From: Petrolisthes cinctipes
Taxonomy: Eukaryota > Arthropoda > Malacostraca > Decapoda > Porcellanidae
Direction of reading: 5' to 3'
DNA: 64,000 bases
Assembly: GCA_033782935.1 (NCBI GenBank)
Contig: JAWQEG010000710.1
Span: 1,736,001 to 1,800,000, forward strand
Positions 39,189-50,486 of the stretch are shown one piece after another. A model generated the notes under the pieces. It searched no databases, was not told the origin of the DNA, and saw only the letters and a program-made list of their open reading frames with translations. Positions within the stretch are counted from its first letter, which is position 1. Every line of letters starts with the position of its first letter. A program made the translations under genes and the position numbers.

Positions 39189-40666
39189 TTTGAAAATATT
39201 CTAGCACTGAGTAGGCATGTAAAGATCGCTTCTGGGACCCCAAAATATCGAATTTTCGGGTTTTTTGAGCTTGAATTTGAGATATAAACGAGTACAGAAG
39301 ATGCATGCACATATCGACTTTTGGGCACCTAAAATATCGATTTTGAGCATGTTTTGGGTCTGTATCTTGAACACATTCTAACTAGGAGTAGGCATGTACA
39401 GATCGCTTCTAGGACCCAAAAATATCGAATTTTCGGGTGTTATGAGCCTGAATTTGAGATATAAACGGGACAAGAAGATGCATGCACATATCGACTTTGG
39501 ACACTTAAAATATCGATTTTTAGCATGTTTTAAGCCTATATTTTGAAAATATTCTAGCACTGAGTAGGCATGTACAGGTTGCTTTTGGGACCCAAAAATA
39601 TCGAATTTTCGGGTGTTTTGAGGTTGAATTTGGGATATAAACGGGTGCAGAAGATGCATACACATATTGACTTTGTGCACCTAAAATATCGATTTTCAGC
39701 ATGTTTTGGGCCTGTATTTTGAAAATACTCTAACACGGAGTAGGCATGTACAGATCGCTTCTGGGACCCCAAAATATCGAATTTTCGGGTGTTTTGGGCC
39801 TGAATTTAAAATATCGACTTTGGGCACCTAAAATATCGATTTTTAGCATGTTTTGGGCATATATTTTGAAAATATTCTAGCACCGAGTAGGCATGTACAG
39901 ATCGCTTCTGGGACCCCAAAATATCGAATTTTCGGGTGTTTTGAGCCTGAATTTGAGATATAAACGGGAACAGAAGATGCATGCACATATCGACTTTGGA
40001 CACTTAAAATATCGATTTTTAGCATGTTTTTGAGCCTATATTTTGAAAACATTCTAGCACTGAGTAGGCATGTACAGATCGCCTCTGGGACCCAAAAATA
40101 TCGAATTATCGGGTGTTTTGAGGTTGAATTTGGGATATAAACGGGTGTAGAAGATGCATACACATATTGACTTTGGGCACCTAAAATATCAATTTTCAGC
40201 ATGTTTTAGGCCTGTAACTGAGTAGGCATTTACAGATCGCTTCTGGGACCCCAAAATACCGAATTTTCGGGTGTTTGGAACCTGAATTTCAGATATAAAC
40301 GGGTACAGAAGATGCATGCGCATATCGACTTTTGGGCACTTAAAATATCGATTTTCTGTATGTTTTGAGCCTGTATTTTGAAAATACTCTAACACGGAGT
40401 AGGCATGTACAGATCGCTTCTGGGACCCCAAAATATCGATTTTTCGGGTGTTTTGGGCTTTAATTTGAGATATCGACTTTGGGCACCAAAAATATCGATT
40501 TTTAGCATGTTTTGGGCATATATTTTGAAAATATTCTAGCACTGAGAAGGCATGTACAGATCGCTTCTGGGACCCCAAAATATCAAATTTTCGGGTGTTT
40601 TGAGCCTGAATTTGAGATATAAACGGGTTCAGAAAATGCATGCACATATCGACTTTTGGGCACCTA
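39189..40666. repeat. 1.4-kb segmental duplication, copy 2, with one extra 177-bp unit
   Basis: This copy matches 37,030-38,330 but carries one additional long unit at about 39,895-40,075 (containing AACGGGAACAGAAGATGC). It is a clean example of single-unit gain or loss inside a duplicated block. Confidence 0.8.
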
Positions 40667-41869
40667 AAATATCGATTTTGAGCATGTTTTGGGTCTGTAT
40701 CTTGAACACATTCTAACTAGGAGTAGGCATGAACAGATCGCTTCTGGGACCCAAAAATATCGAATTTTCGGGTGTTTTGAGGTTGAATTTGAGATATAAA
40801 CAAGTACAGAAGATTCATGCACATATCGACTTTTGGGCACCTAAAATATCGATTTTGAGCATGTTTTGAGCCTATATTTTGTAAAACATTCTAGCACTGA
40901 GTAGGCATGTACAGATCGCTTCTGGGACCCAAAAATATCGAATTTTCGGGTGTTTTTAGGTTAAATTTGAGATATAAACAAGTGCAAAAGATGCATACAC
41001 ATATTGACTTTGGGCACCTTAAATATCGAGTTTCAGCATGTTTTGGGCCTGTATTTTGAAAATACTCTAACACGAAGTGGGCATGTACAGTTCGCTTCCT
41101 GGACCCCAATTTATCGAATTTTCGGGTGTTTTGGGCCTGAATTTGATATATCGACTTTGGGCACCTAAAATATCGATTTTTAGCATGTTTTGGGCCTATA
41201 TTTTGAAAATATTCTAGCACTAAGTAGGCATGTACAGATCACTTCTGGGGCCCCAAAATATCAAATTTTCGGATGTTTTGAACCTGAATTTGAGATATAA
41301 ACGGGTACAGAAGATGCATGCACATATCGACTTTGGACACTTAAAATATCGATTTTTAGCATGTTTTGAGCCTATATTTTGAAAACATTTTAGCACTGAG
41401 TAGGCATGTACATATCACTTCTGGGACACAAAAAAGTCGAATTTTCAGGTGTTTTGAGGTTGAATTTGGGATATAAACGGTTGCAGAAGATGCATACACA
41501 TATTGACTTTGGTCACCTAAAATATCGATTTTCAGCACGTTTTGGGCCTGTATTTTGAAATTATTCTAACATGGAGTAGGCAAGTACAGATCGTTTTTGG
41601 GACCCCAAAATATCGAATTTTCGGGTGTTTGGAGCCTGAATTTAAGATATAAACGGGTGCAGAAGATGCATCAACATATCGACTTTTGGGCACCTAAAAG
41701 ATCGATTTTTAAGTATGTTTGGGGCCTGTTTATTGAAAATACTCTAACACAGGGTAGGCATGTACAGATCGCTTCTGGGACCCCAAAATATCGAATTTTC
41801 GGATGTTTTGGGCCTAAATTTGAGATATCGAATTTGGGCCCCAAAAATATCGATTTTTTTTAGCATGTT

Positions 41870-42917
41870 TTGGGCCTATATTTTTAAAATATTCTATCAC
41901 TAAGTAGGCATGTACAGATTACTTCTCGGACCCAAAAATATCGAATTTTTGGGTGTTTTGAGACTGAATATGAGATATAAACGGTTACAGAAGATGCATG
42001 CACATATCGACTTTGGTCAATTAAAATATCGATTTTTAGCATGTTTTGAGCCTATATTTTGAAAACATTCTGGCACTGAGTAGTCATGTACAGATCGCTT
42101 CTGGGATCCAAAAATGTTGAATTTTCGGGTGTTTTGAGGTTGAATTTGGCATATAAACGGGTGCAGAAGATGCATACAAATATTGACTTTGGTCATTTAA
42201 AATATCGATTTTCAGCATGTTTTGGCCTGAATTTTGAAAATACTCTAACACAGAGTAGGCAAGTACAAATCGCTTTTGGGACCCCAAAATATCGAATTTT
42301 CGGGTGTTTTGAGCTTGAATTTGAGATATAAACGGGTACAGAAGATGCATGCACGTTTCAACTTTGGACACTTAAAATATCGATTTTTAGCATGTTTTGA
42401 GCCTATATTTTGAAAACATTCTAGCACTGAGTAGGCATGTACAGATCGCTTCTGGGACCCAAAAATATCGAATTTTCGGGTGTTTTGAGGTTCAATTTTG
42501 GATATAAACAGGTGCAGAAGATGCACACAAATATTGACTTTGGGCACCTAAAATATCGATTTTCAGCATGTTTTGGGCCTGTATCTAAGCAGGCATGTAC
42601 AGATCGCTTCTGGGACTCCAAAATATCGAATTTTCGGGTGTTTTGAGCCTGAATATGAGATATAAACGGGTACAGAAGATGCATGCACATATCGACTTTG
42701 GACACTTAAAATAACGATTTTTAGCATGTTTTGAGCCTATATATTGAAAACATTCTAGCACTGAGTAGTCATGTACAGATCGCTTCTGGGATTCAAAAAT
42801 ATCGAATTTTCGGGTGTTTTGAGGTTGAATTTGGCATATAAACGGGTGCAGAAGATGCATACACATATTGACTTTGGTCACTTAAAATATCGATTTTCAG
42901 CATGTTTTGGGCCTGTA
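41870..42917. repeat. 1-kb segmental duplication, copy 2 (spacing about 7,067)
   Basis: This is the partner of 34,800-35,850. Its left edge overlaps the end of another duplicated block (41,530-41,903, partner 38,340-38,710 at 3,190 bp). In that block this copy has three extra T residues (GATTTTTTTTAGC at about 41,854). Confidence 0.7.
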
Positions 42918-43424
42918 CTTTGAAAATACTCTAACACGGAGTAGGCAAGTATAAATAGCTTCTGGGACCCAAAACTATCGATTTTTCGGGTGTTTGGAGC
43001 CTGAATTTGAGATATAAACGGGTACAGAATATGCATGCACATATCGACTTTTGGGCACCTAAAATATCGATTTTCAGCATGTTTTGGGCCTGTATCTAAA
43101 TAGGCATGTACATATCGCTTCTTTGGTCTCCAAAATATCGAATTTTCGGGTGTTTTGAGCCTGAATTTGAGATATAAACGGGTACAGAATATGCATGCAC
43201 ATATCGACTTTTGGGCACCTAAAATATCGATTTTCAGTATGTTTTGGGTCTGTATCTTGAAAACATTCTAACTAGGAGTAGGCATGTACAGATCGCTTCT
43301 TGGACCCAAAAGTACCAATTTTTCGGGTGTTTTGAGCCTTAATTTGAGATATAAACGGGTACAGAAGATGCATGCACATATCGACTTTGGACACTTAAAA
43401 TATCGATTTTTAGAATGTTTTAAG

Positions 43425-43460
43425 CCTTTATTTTGAAAATATTCGAGATATAAACGGGTA
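43425..43460. repeat. Chimeric junction joining half A to half B
   Basis: The text TTTTGAAAATATTC runs straight into GAGATATAAACGGGTAC, so the second part of half A and the first part of half B are missing and the two partial halves make a single half-length unit. The join is within the region where A and B align, as expected for out-of-register exchange between halves. Confidence 0.75.
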
Positions 43461-46375
43461 CAGAAGATGCATGCACATATTGACTTTGGTCACCTAAAAT
43501 ATCGATTTTTAGCATGTTTCGAGACTATAATTTGAAAATACTCTAACACGGAGTAGGCAAGTACAAATCGCTTCTGGGACCCCTAAAATAACGAATTTTC
43601 GGGTGTTTGGAGCCTGAATTTGAGATAAAAACGGGTACAGAAGATGCCTCCACATATCGACTTTTGGGCACCTAAAAGATCGATTTTCAGTATGTTTTGG
43701 GCCTGTATATTAAAAATACTCTAACACGGAGTAAGCTTGTACAGATCGCTTTTGGGACCCCAATATATCAAATTTTCGGGTGTTTTGGGCCTGAATTTGA
43801 GATATCGACTTTGGGCACCTAAAATATCGATTTTCAGCACGTTTTGGGCCTATATTTTGAAAATATTCTAGCACTGAGTAGGCATGTACAAATCGCTTAT
43901 GGGACCCCAAAATATCGAATTTTCTGGTGTTTTGAGAATGAATTTGAGATATAAACGTGTACAGAAGATGCATGCACATGTTGACATTGGGCACCTAAAA
44001 GATCGATTTTCAGCATGTTTTGGGCCTGTATTTTGAAAATTCTCTAACACGGAGTAAGCATGTACAGATCGCTTCTGGGACCCCAAAATATAGAATTTTC
44101 GGGTGTTTGGAGCCTGAATTTTAGATATAAACGGGTACACAAGATGCATGTACATATTGACTTTGGGCACCTAAAAGATCGATTTTCAGCATGTTTTGGG
44201 CCTGTATTTAGAAAATACTCTAACACGGAGTAGGCATGTATAGATCGCTTCTGGGACTTCAAAATATCGACTTTTCGGGTGTTTTGAGCCTGAATTTGAG
44301 ATATAAACGGGTACTGAAGATGCATGCACATATCAACTTTTGGGCACATAAAATATCGATTTTTTGCATGTTTTGAGCCTTTATTTTGAAAAAAATCTAG
44401 CAATGAGTAGGCTTATACAGATCCCTTCGAGACCCCAAAATATCGAATTTCGGGTGTTTTGAGGCTGAATTTGGGATATAAACGGGTGCAGAAGATGCAT
44501 ACACATATTGACTTTGGGCACCTAAAATATCGATTTTCAGCATGTTTTGGGCCTGTATTTTGAAAATACTCTAACACATAGTAGGCATGTACAGATCGCT
44601 TCTGAGACCCCAAAATATCGAATTTTAGGGTGTTTTGAGCCTGAATTTGAGATATAAACGGGTACAGAAGATGCATGCACGTATTGACTTTGGGTCTCTA
44701 AAATATCGATTTTCAGCATGTTTTGGGCCTGTATTTTGAAAATACTCTAACACGGAGTAGGCATGTACATATCGCTTCTGGGACCCCAAAATATCGAATT
44801 TTCGGGTGTTTTGAGCCTGAATTTGATATATAAACGGGTACAGAAGATGCATGCACGTATTGACTTTGGGCCCCTAAAATATCGATTTTCAGCATGTTTT
44901 GGGCCTGTATTTTGAAAATACTCTAACACGGAGTAGGCATGCACAGATCGCTTTTGGGACCCCAAAATGTCGAATTTTCGGGTGTTTTGGGCCTGAATTT
45001 GAGATATCGACTTTGGGCACCTAAAATATAGATTTTTAGCACGTTTTAGGCCTATATTTTGAAAATATTCTAGCACTGAGTAGGCATGTACAGATCGTTT
45101 CTGTTAACCCAAAATATCGAATTTTCGGGTGTTTTTAGCCTGAATTTGAGATATAAAATGGCACAGAAGATGCATGCACATATCGACTTTTGGTTACCTA
45201 AGAGATCGATTTTCAGTATGTTTTGGGCCTGTATTTTGAAAATACTCTAACACGGAGTAGGCATGTACAGATCGCTTTTGGGACCCCAAAATGTCGAATT
45301 TTCGGGAGTTTTGGGCCTGAATTTGAGATATAAACGGGTACTGAAGATGCATGCACATATCGACTTTTGGGCACCTAAAAGATCGATTTTGAGCATGTTT
45401 TGGGTCTGAATCTTAAAAATACTCTAACACGGAGTAGGCATGCACCGATCACTTCTGGGACCCCAAAATATCGAATTTTCGGGTGTTTTGGGCCTGAATT
45501 TGAGATATCGACTTTTGGCACCTATAATATAGATTTTTAGCATGTTTTGGGCCAATATTTATAAAATATTCTAGCACTGAGTAGGCATGTACAGATCGCT
45601 TCTGGGACTCCAAAATATCGAATTTTCGGGTGTTTTGAGCCTGAATTTGAGATATAAACGGGTATAGAAGATACATGCACGTATTGACTTTGGGCCCATA
45701 AAATATCGATTTTCAGCATGTTTTGGGCCTGTATTTTGAAAATACTCTAACACGGACTAGGCATGTACAGATCGCTTCTGCGACCACAAAATATCGAATA
45801 TTCGGGTTTTTTGAGCCTGAATTTGAGATATAAACTGGTACAAAAGATGCATGCACATATCGACTTTTGGTTACCTAAGAGATCGATTTTCAATATGTTT
45901 TGGGCCTGTATTTTGAAAATAATCTAACACGGAGTAGGCATGTACCGATCGCTTTTGGGACCCCAAAATGTCGAATTTTCGGGTGTTTTTGGCCTGAATT
46001 TGAGATATCGACTTTGGGCACCTAAAATATCGATTTTTAGCACGTTTTGGGCCTATATTTTGAAAATATTCTAGCACTGAGTAGGCATGTACAGATCGCT
46101 TCTGGGACCCCAAAATAGCGAATTATCGGGTGTTTTGAGAATGAATTTAAGATATAAACGGGTAAAGAAGATGCATGCACATATTGACTTTAGGCACCTA
46201 AAAGATCGATTTTCAGCATGTTTTGAGCCTGTATTTTAAAAATACTCTAACACGGAGTAGGCATGTACATATCGTTTCTGGGACCCCAAATTATCGAATT
46301 TTCGGGTGTTTTGAGCCTGAATTTGAGATATAAACGGGTACAGAAGATGCATGCACATATTGACTTTGGGCCCCT

Positions 46376-46463
46376 AAAATATCGATTTTCAGCATGTTTT
46401 GGGCCTGTATTTTGAAAATACTCTAACACGGAGTAGGCATGTACATATCGCTTCTGGGACCCC
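46376..46463 (+). repeat. Half A of the satellite unit (88 bp, representative)
   Basis: Half A reads AAAATATCGATTTT, then a CAGCATGTTTTGGGCCTG-type core, then TTTTGAAAATACTCTAACAC, GGAGTAGGCATGTACAGATCGC and a CTTCTGGGACCCC end. The main variants across the window are TTTTTAGCATG with TATTCTAGCACTGAG, TTTTCAGTATG with TACTCTAACACGGAG, and TTTTGAGCATG with TATCTTGAACACATTCTAACTAGGAG. These combinations travel together and mark subfamilies. Confidence 0.88.
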
Positions 46464-46551
46464 AAAATATCGAATTTTCGGGTGTTTTGAGCCTGAATTT
46501 GAGATATAAACGGGTACAGAAGATGCATGCACGTATTGACTTTGGGCCCCT
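46464..46551 (+). repeat. Half B of the satellite unit (88 bp, representative)
   Basis: Half B reads AAAATATCGAATTTTCGGG, TGTTTTGAGCCTGAATTTG, AGATATAAACGGGTACAG, AAGATGCATGCAC, then ATATTGAC or ATATCGAC, then TTTGGGC and a CACCT or CCCCT end. It aligns to half A along its whole length: both share AAAATATCGA, GTTTTGGGCC or GTTTTGAGCC, GCATG(T/C)ACA, ATCG and a terminal TGGG..ACC. Ungapped hand alignment of the two consensus halves gives about 59 identities in 88, which supports an origin by duplication of an 88-bp ancestor. Confidence 0.85.
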
Positions 46552-49500
46552 AAAATATCGATTTTCAGCATGTTTTGGGCCTGTATTTTGAAAATACTCT
46601 AACGCGGAGTAGGCATGTACAGATCGCATCTGGGACCCCAAAATATCGAATATTCGGGTGTTTTGAGCCTGAATTTGAGATATAAAACGGTAAAGAAATT
46701 GCATGCACATATCGACTTTTGGTTACCTAAAAGATCGATTTTCAGTATGTTTTGGGTCTGTATTTTGAAAATACTCTAACACGGAGTAGGCATGCACCGA
46801 TCGCTTTTGGGACCCCAAAATGTCGAATTTTCGGGTGTTTTGGGCCTGAACTTGAGATATCGACTTTGGGCACCTAAAATATTGATTTTTAGAACGTTTT
46901 GGGCCTATATTTTGAAAATATTCTAGCACTGAGTAGGCATGTACAGATCGCTTCTGGGACCCCAAAATATCGAATTTTCGGGTGTTTTGAGCATGAATTT
47001 GAGATATAAACGGGTACAGAAGATGCATGTACATATTGACTTTGGGCACCTAAAAGATCGATTTTCAGTATGTTTTGGGTCTGTATCTTGAAAACATTCT
47101 AACTAGGAGTAGTCATGTACAGATCGCTTCAAGGACCCAAAAATACCGAATTTTCGGGTGTTTTGAGCTTGAATTTGAGATATAAACGGGTACAGAAGAT
47201 GCATGCACATATCGACTTTGGATATTTAAAATATCGATTTTTATTATGTTTTGAGCCTATATTTTGGAAACATTCTAGTACTGAGTAGGCATGTACAGAT
47301 CGCTTCTAGACCCAAAAATATCGAATTTTCGGGTGTTTTGCGCCTGAATTTGAGATATAAACGGGTACAGAAGATGTATACACATATTGACTTTGGGCAA
47401 ATAAAATATCGATTTTCAGCATGTTTTGGGCCTGTATTTTGAAAAAATACTCTAACACGGAGTAGGCATGTACAGATCGCTTCAGGGACCCCAAAAAAAC
47501 GAATATTCGGGTGTTTTAAGCCTGAATTTGAGATATAAACTGGTACAGAAGATGCATGCACATATCGACTTTTGGTTACCTAAGAGATCGATTTTTAATA
47601 TGTTTTGGGCCTGTATTTTGAAAATACTCTAACACGGAGTAGGTATATACAGATCGCTTTTGGGATCCAAAAATATTGACTTTTCGGGTGTTTTGAGGTT
47701 GAATTTGGGATATTAACGGGTGCAGAAGATGCATACATATTGACTTTGGGCACCTAAAATATAGATTTTCAGCATGTTTTGGGCCTGTATTTTGAAAATA
47801 CTTTAACACGGAGTAGGCATGTACAGATCGCCTCTGGGACCCCAAAATATCGAATTTTCGGGTGTTTCGGGCCTGAATTTGAGATATCGACTTTTGGCAC
47901 CTATAATATCGATTTTTAGCATGTTTTGGGCCTGTATTTTGAAAATACTCTAACACGGAGTAGGCATGTACAGATCGCTTCTGGGACCCCAAAATATCGA
48001 ATATTCGGGTATTTTTAGCCTGAATTTAAGATATAAACTGGTACAGAAGATGAATGCACATATCGACTCTTGGTTACCTAAGAGATCGATTTTCAATATG
48101 TTTTGGGCCTGTATTTTGAAAATACTCTAACACGGAGTAGGCATGTACCGATCGCTTTTGGGACCCCAAAATGTCGAATTTTCGGGTGTTTAAGGCCTGA
48201 ATTTGAGATATCGTCTTTGGGCACCTAAAATATCGATTTTTAGCACGTTTTGGGCCTATATTTTGAAAATATTCTAGCACTGAGTAGGCATGTACAGATC
48301 GCTTCTGGGACCCCAAAATATCGAATTTTCGGGAGTTTTGAGAATGAATTTAAGATATAAACGGGTACAGAACATACATACACATATTGACTTTGGGCAC
48401 CTAAAAGATCGATTTTCAGCATGTTTTGAGCCTGTATTTTAAAAATACTCTAACACGGAGTAGGCATGTACATATCGCTTATGGGACCCAAAAATATCGA
48501 ATTTTCGGGTGTTTTGAGCCTGAATTTGAGATATAAACGGGTACAGAAGATGCATGCACTTATTGACTTTGGGCCCCTAAAATATCGATTTTCAGCATGT
48601 TTTGGGCCTGTATTTTGAAAATACTCTAACACGGAGTAGGCATGTACAGATCGCATATGGGACCCCAAAATATCGAATATTCGGTTGTTTTGAGCCTGAA
48701 TTTGAGATATAAAACGGTAAAGAAATTGCATGCACATATCGACTTTTGGTTAGCTAAAAGATCGATTTTCAGTATGTTTTGGGCCTGTATTTTGAAAATA
48801 CTCTAACACGGAGTAGGCATGCACAGATCGCTTTTGGGACCCCAAAATGTCGAATTTTCAGGTGTTTTGGGCCTGAATTTGAGATATCGACTTTTGGCAC
48901 CAATAATATCGATTTTTAGCATGTTTTGGGCCAATATTTATGAAATATTCTAGCACTGAGTAGGCATGTACAGATCGCTTCAAGGACTCCAAAATATCGA
49001 ATTTTCGGGTGTTTTGAGCCTGAATATGAGATATAAACGGGTACAGAAGATGCATGCACATATTGACTTTGGGCCCCTAAAATATCGATTTTCAGCATGT
49101 TTTGGGCCTGTATTTTGAAAATACTCTAACACGGAGTAGGCATGTACAGATCGCTTCTGGGACCCCAAAATATCGAATATTCGGGTTTTTTGAGCCTGAT
49201 TTTGAGATATAAACTGGTACAGAGGTTGCATGCACATATCGACTTTTGTTTACCTAAGAGATCGATTTTCAATATGTTTTGGGCGTGTATTTTGAAAATA
49301 CTCTAACACGGAGTAGGCATGTACCGATCGCTTTTGGGACCCCAAAATGTCGAATTTTCGGGTGTTTTTGGCGTGAATTTGAGATATCGACTTTGGGCAC
49401 CTAAAATATCGATTTTTAGCACGTTTTGGGCCTATATTTTGAAAATATTCTAGCACTGAGTAGGCATGTACAGATCGCTTCTGGGACCCCAAAATATCGA

Positions 49501-50486
49501 ATTTTCGGGTGTTTTGAGAATGAATTTAAGATATAAACGGGTACAGAAGATGCATGCACATATTGACTTTGGGCACCTAAAAGATCTATTTTCAGCATGT
49601 TTTGAGCCTGTATTTTAAAAATACTCTAACACGGAGTAGGCATGTACATATCGCTTCTGGGACACAAAAATATCGAATTTTCGGGTGTTTTGAGCCTGAA
49701 TTTGAGATATAAACGGATACAGAAGATGCATGCACGTATTGACTTTGGGCCCCTAAAATATCGATTTTCAGTATGTTTTGGGCCTGTATTTTGTAAATAC
49801 TCTAACACGGAGTAGGCATGTACAGATCGCTTCAGGGACCCCAAAATATCGAATATTCGGGTGTTTTAAGCCTGAATTTGAGATATAAACTGGTACAGAA
49901 GATGCATGCACATATCGACTTTTGGTTACCTAAGAGATCGATTTTCAAAATGTTTTGGGCCTGTATTTTGAAAATACTCTAACACGGAGAAGGCATATAC
50001 AGATCGCTTTTGGGATCCAAAAATATTGACTTTTTGGGTGTTTTGAGGTTGAATTTGGGATATAAACGGTTTCAGAAGATGCATACACATATTGACTTTG
50101 GACACCTAAAATATAGATTTTCAGCATGTTTTGGGCCTGTATTTTGAAAATACTCTAACACATAGTAGGCATGTACAGATCGCTTCTGGGACCCCAAAAT
50201 ATCGAATTTTCGGGTGTTTGGAGCCTTAATTTGAGATATAAACGGGTACAGAAGATACATGCACATATCGACTTTTGGGCACCTAGAAGATCGATTTTCA
50301 GTATGTATTAGGCATGTATTTTGAAAATACTCTAACACGGAGTAGGCATGTACAGATCGCCTCTGGGACCCCAAAATATCGAATTTTCGGGTGTTTTGGG
50401 CTTGAATTTGAGATATCGACTTTTGGCACCTATAATATCGATTTTTAGCATGTTTTGGGCCAATATTTATGAAATATTCTAGCACT

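Larger units (their letters stand above)
34331..43440. repeat. Middle array domain with 18-bp-deleted A halves
   Basis: This part introduces A halves reading GCCTGTAACTGAGTAGG or GCCTGTATCTAAGTAGG, the variants TTTTGGGCATATATTTTG and CTATCACTAAGTAGGC, and B halves ending AATTTGGCATATAAACGGG. It is built from its own set of duplications (2,159/2,336, 3,190 and 7,067 bp spacing). The block at about 35.9-36.7 kb still resembles 17.1-17.5 kb, so the boundary with the left domain is gradual. Confidence 0.5.
46376..46551 (+). repeat. Representative long satellite unit, 176 bp
   Basis: This unit runs from one AAAATATCGATTTT to the base before the next one (46552). It has the standard order: half A, then half B with the full segment containing GATATAAACGGGTACAG and GATGCATGCAC. 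A one-base difference in the T run after the ATCGAC or ATTGAC motif (ACTTTGGGC versus ACTTTTGGGC) makes the unit 176 or 177 bp. Neighbouring units around 44.5-46.7 kb have the same form and are among the most regular in the window. The phase is arbitrary, because a tandem repeat has no natural start. Confidence 0.93.
43441..50486. repeat. Right-central array domain, comparatively regular 176-bp units
   Basis: Runs of full-length units dominate, many ending TTGGGCCCCTAAAATATCG and carrying GTACATATCGCTTCTGGG. The tract near 44,690-44,940 recurs near 46,366-46,616 at 1,676 bp spacing. A block with TGGTTACCTAAGAGATCG and TTTTGGGACCCCAAAATGTCG appears three times, near 45,830-46,240, 48,035-48,430 and 49,210-49,610. 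Short units are still present (for example around 46,000 and 48,200). Confidence 0.5.

Noticed and set aside
34490..43460. A mobile element insertion causing the changed variants in the middle domain
   Set aside because: All sequence remains satellite-derived. I saw no terminal repeats, target-site duplications, poly-A tract or coding remnants of a transposon.
46464..46490. A CENP-B-box-like motif in ATCGAATTTTCGGG
   Set aside because: The mammalian CENP-B box needs TTCG, four bases, A, two bases, CGGG. Here the first base of TTCG is wrong and only six bases separate CG from CGGG instead of seven, so it does not match.
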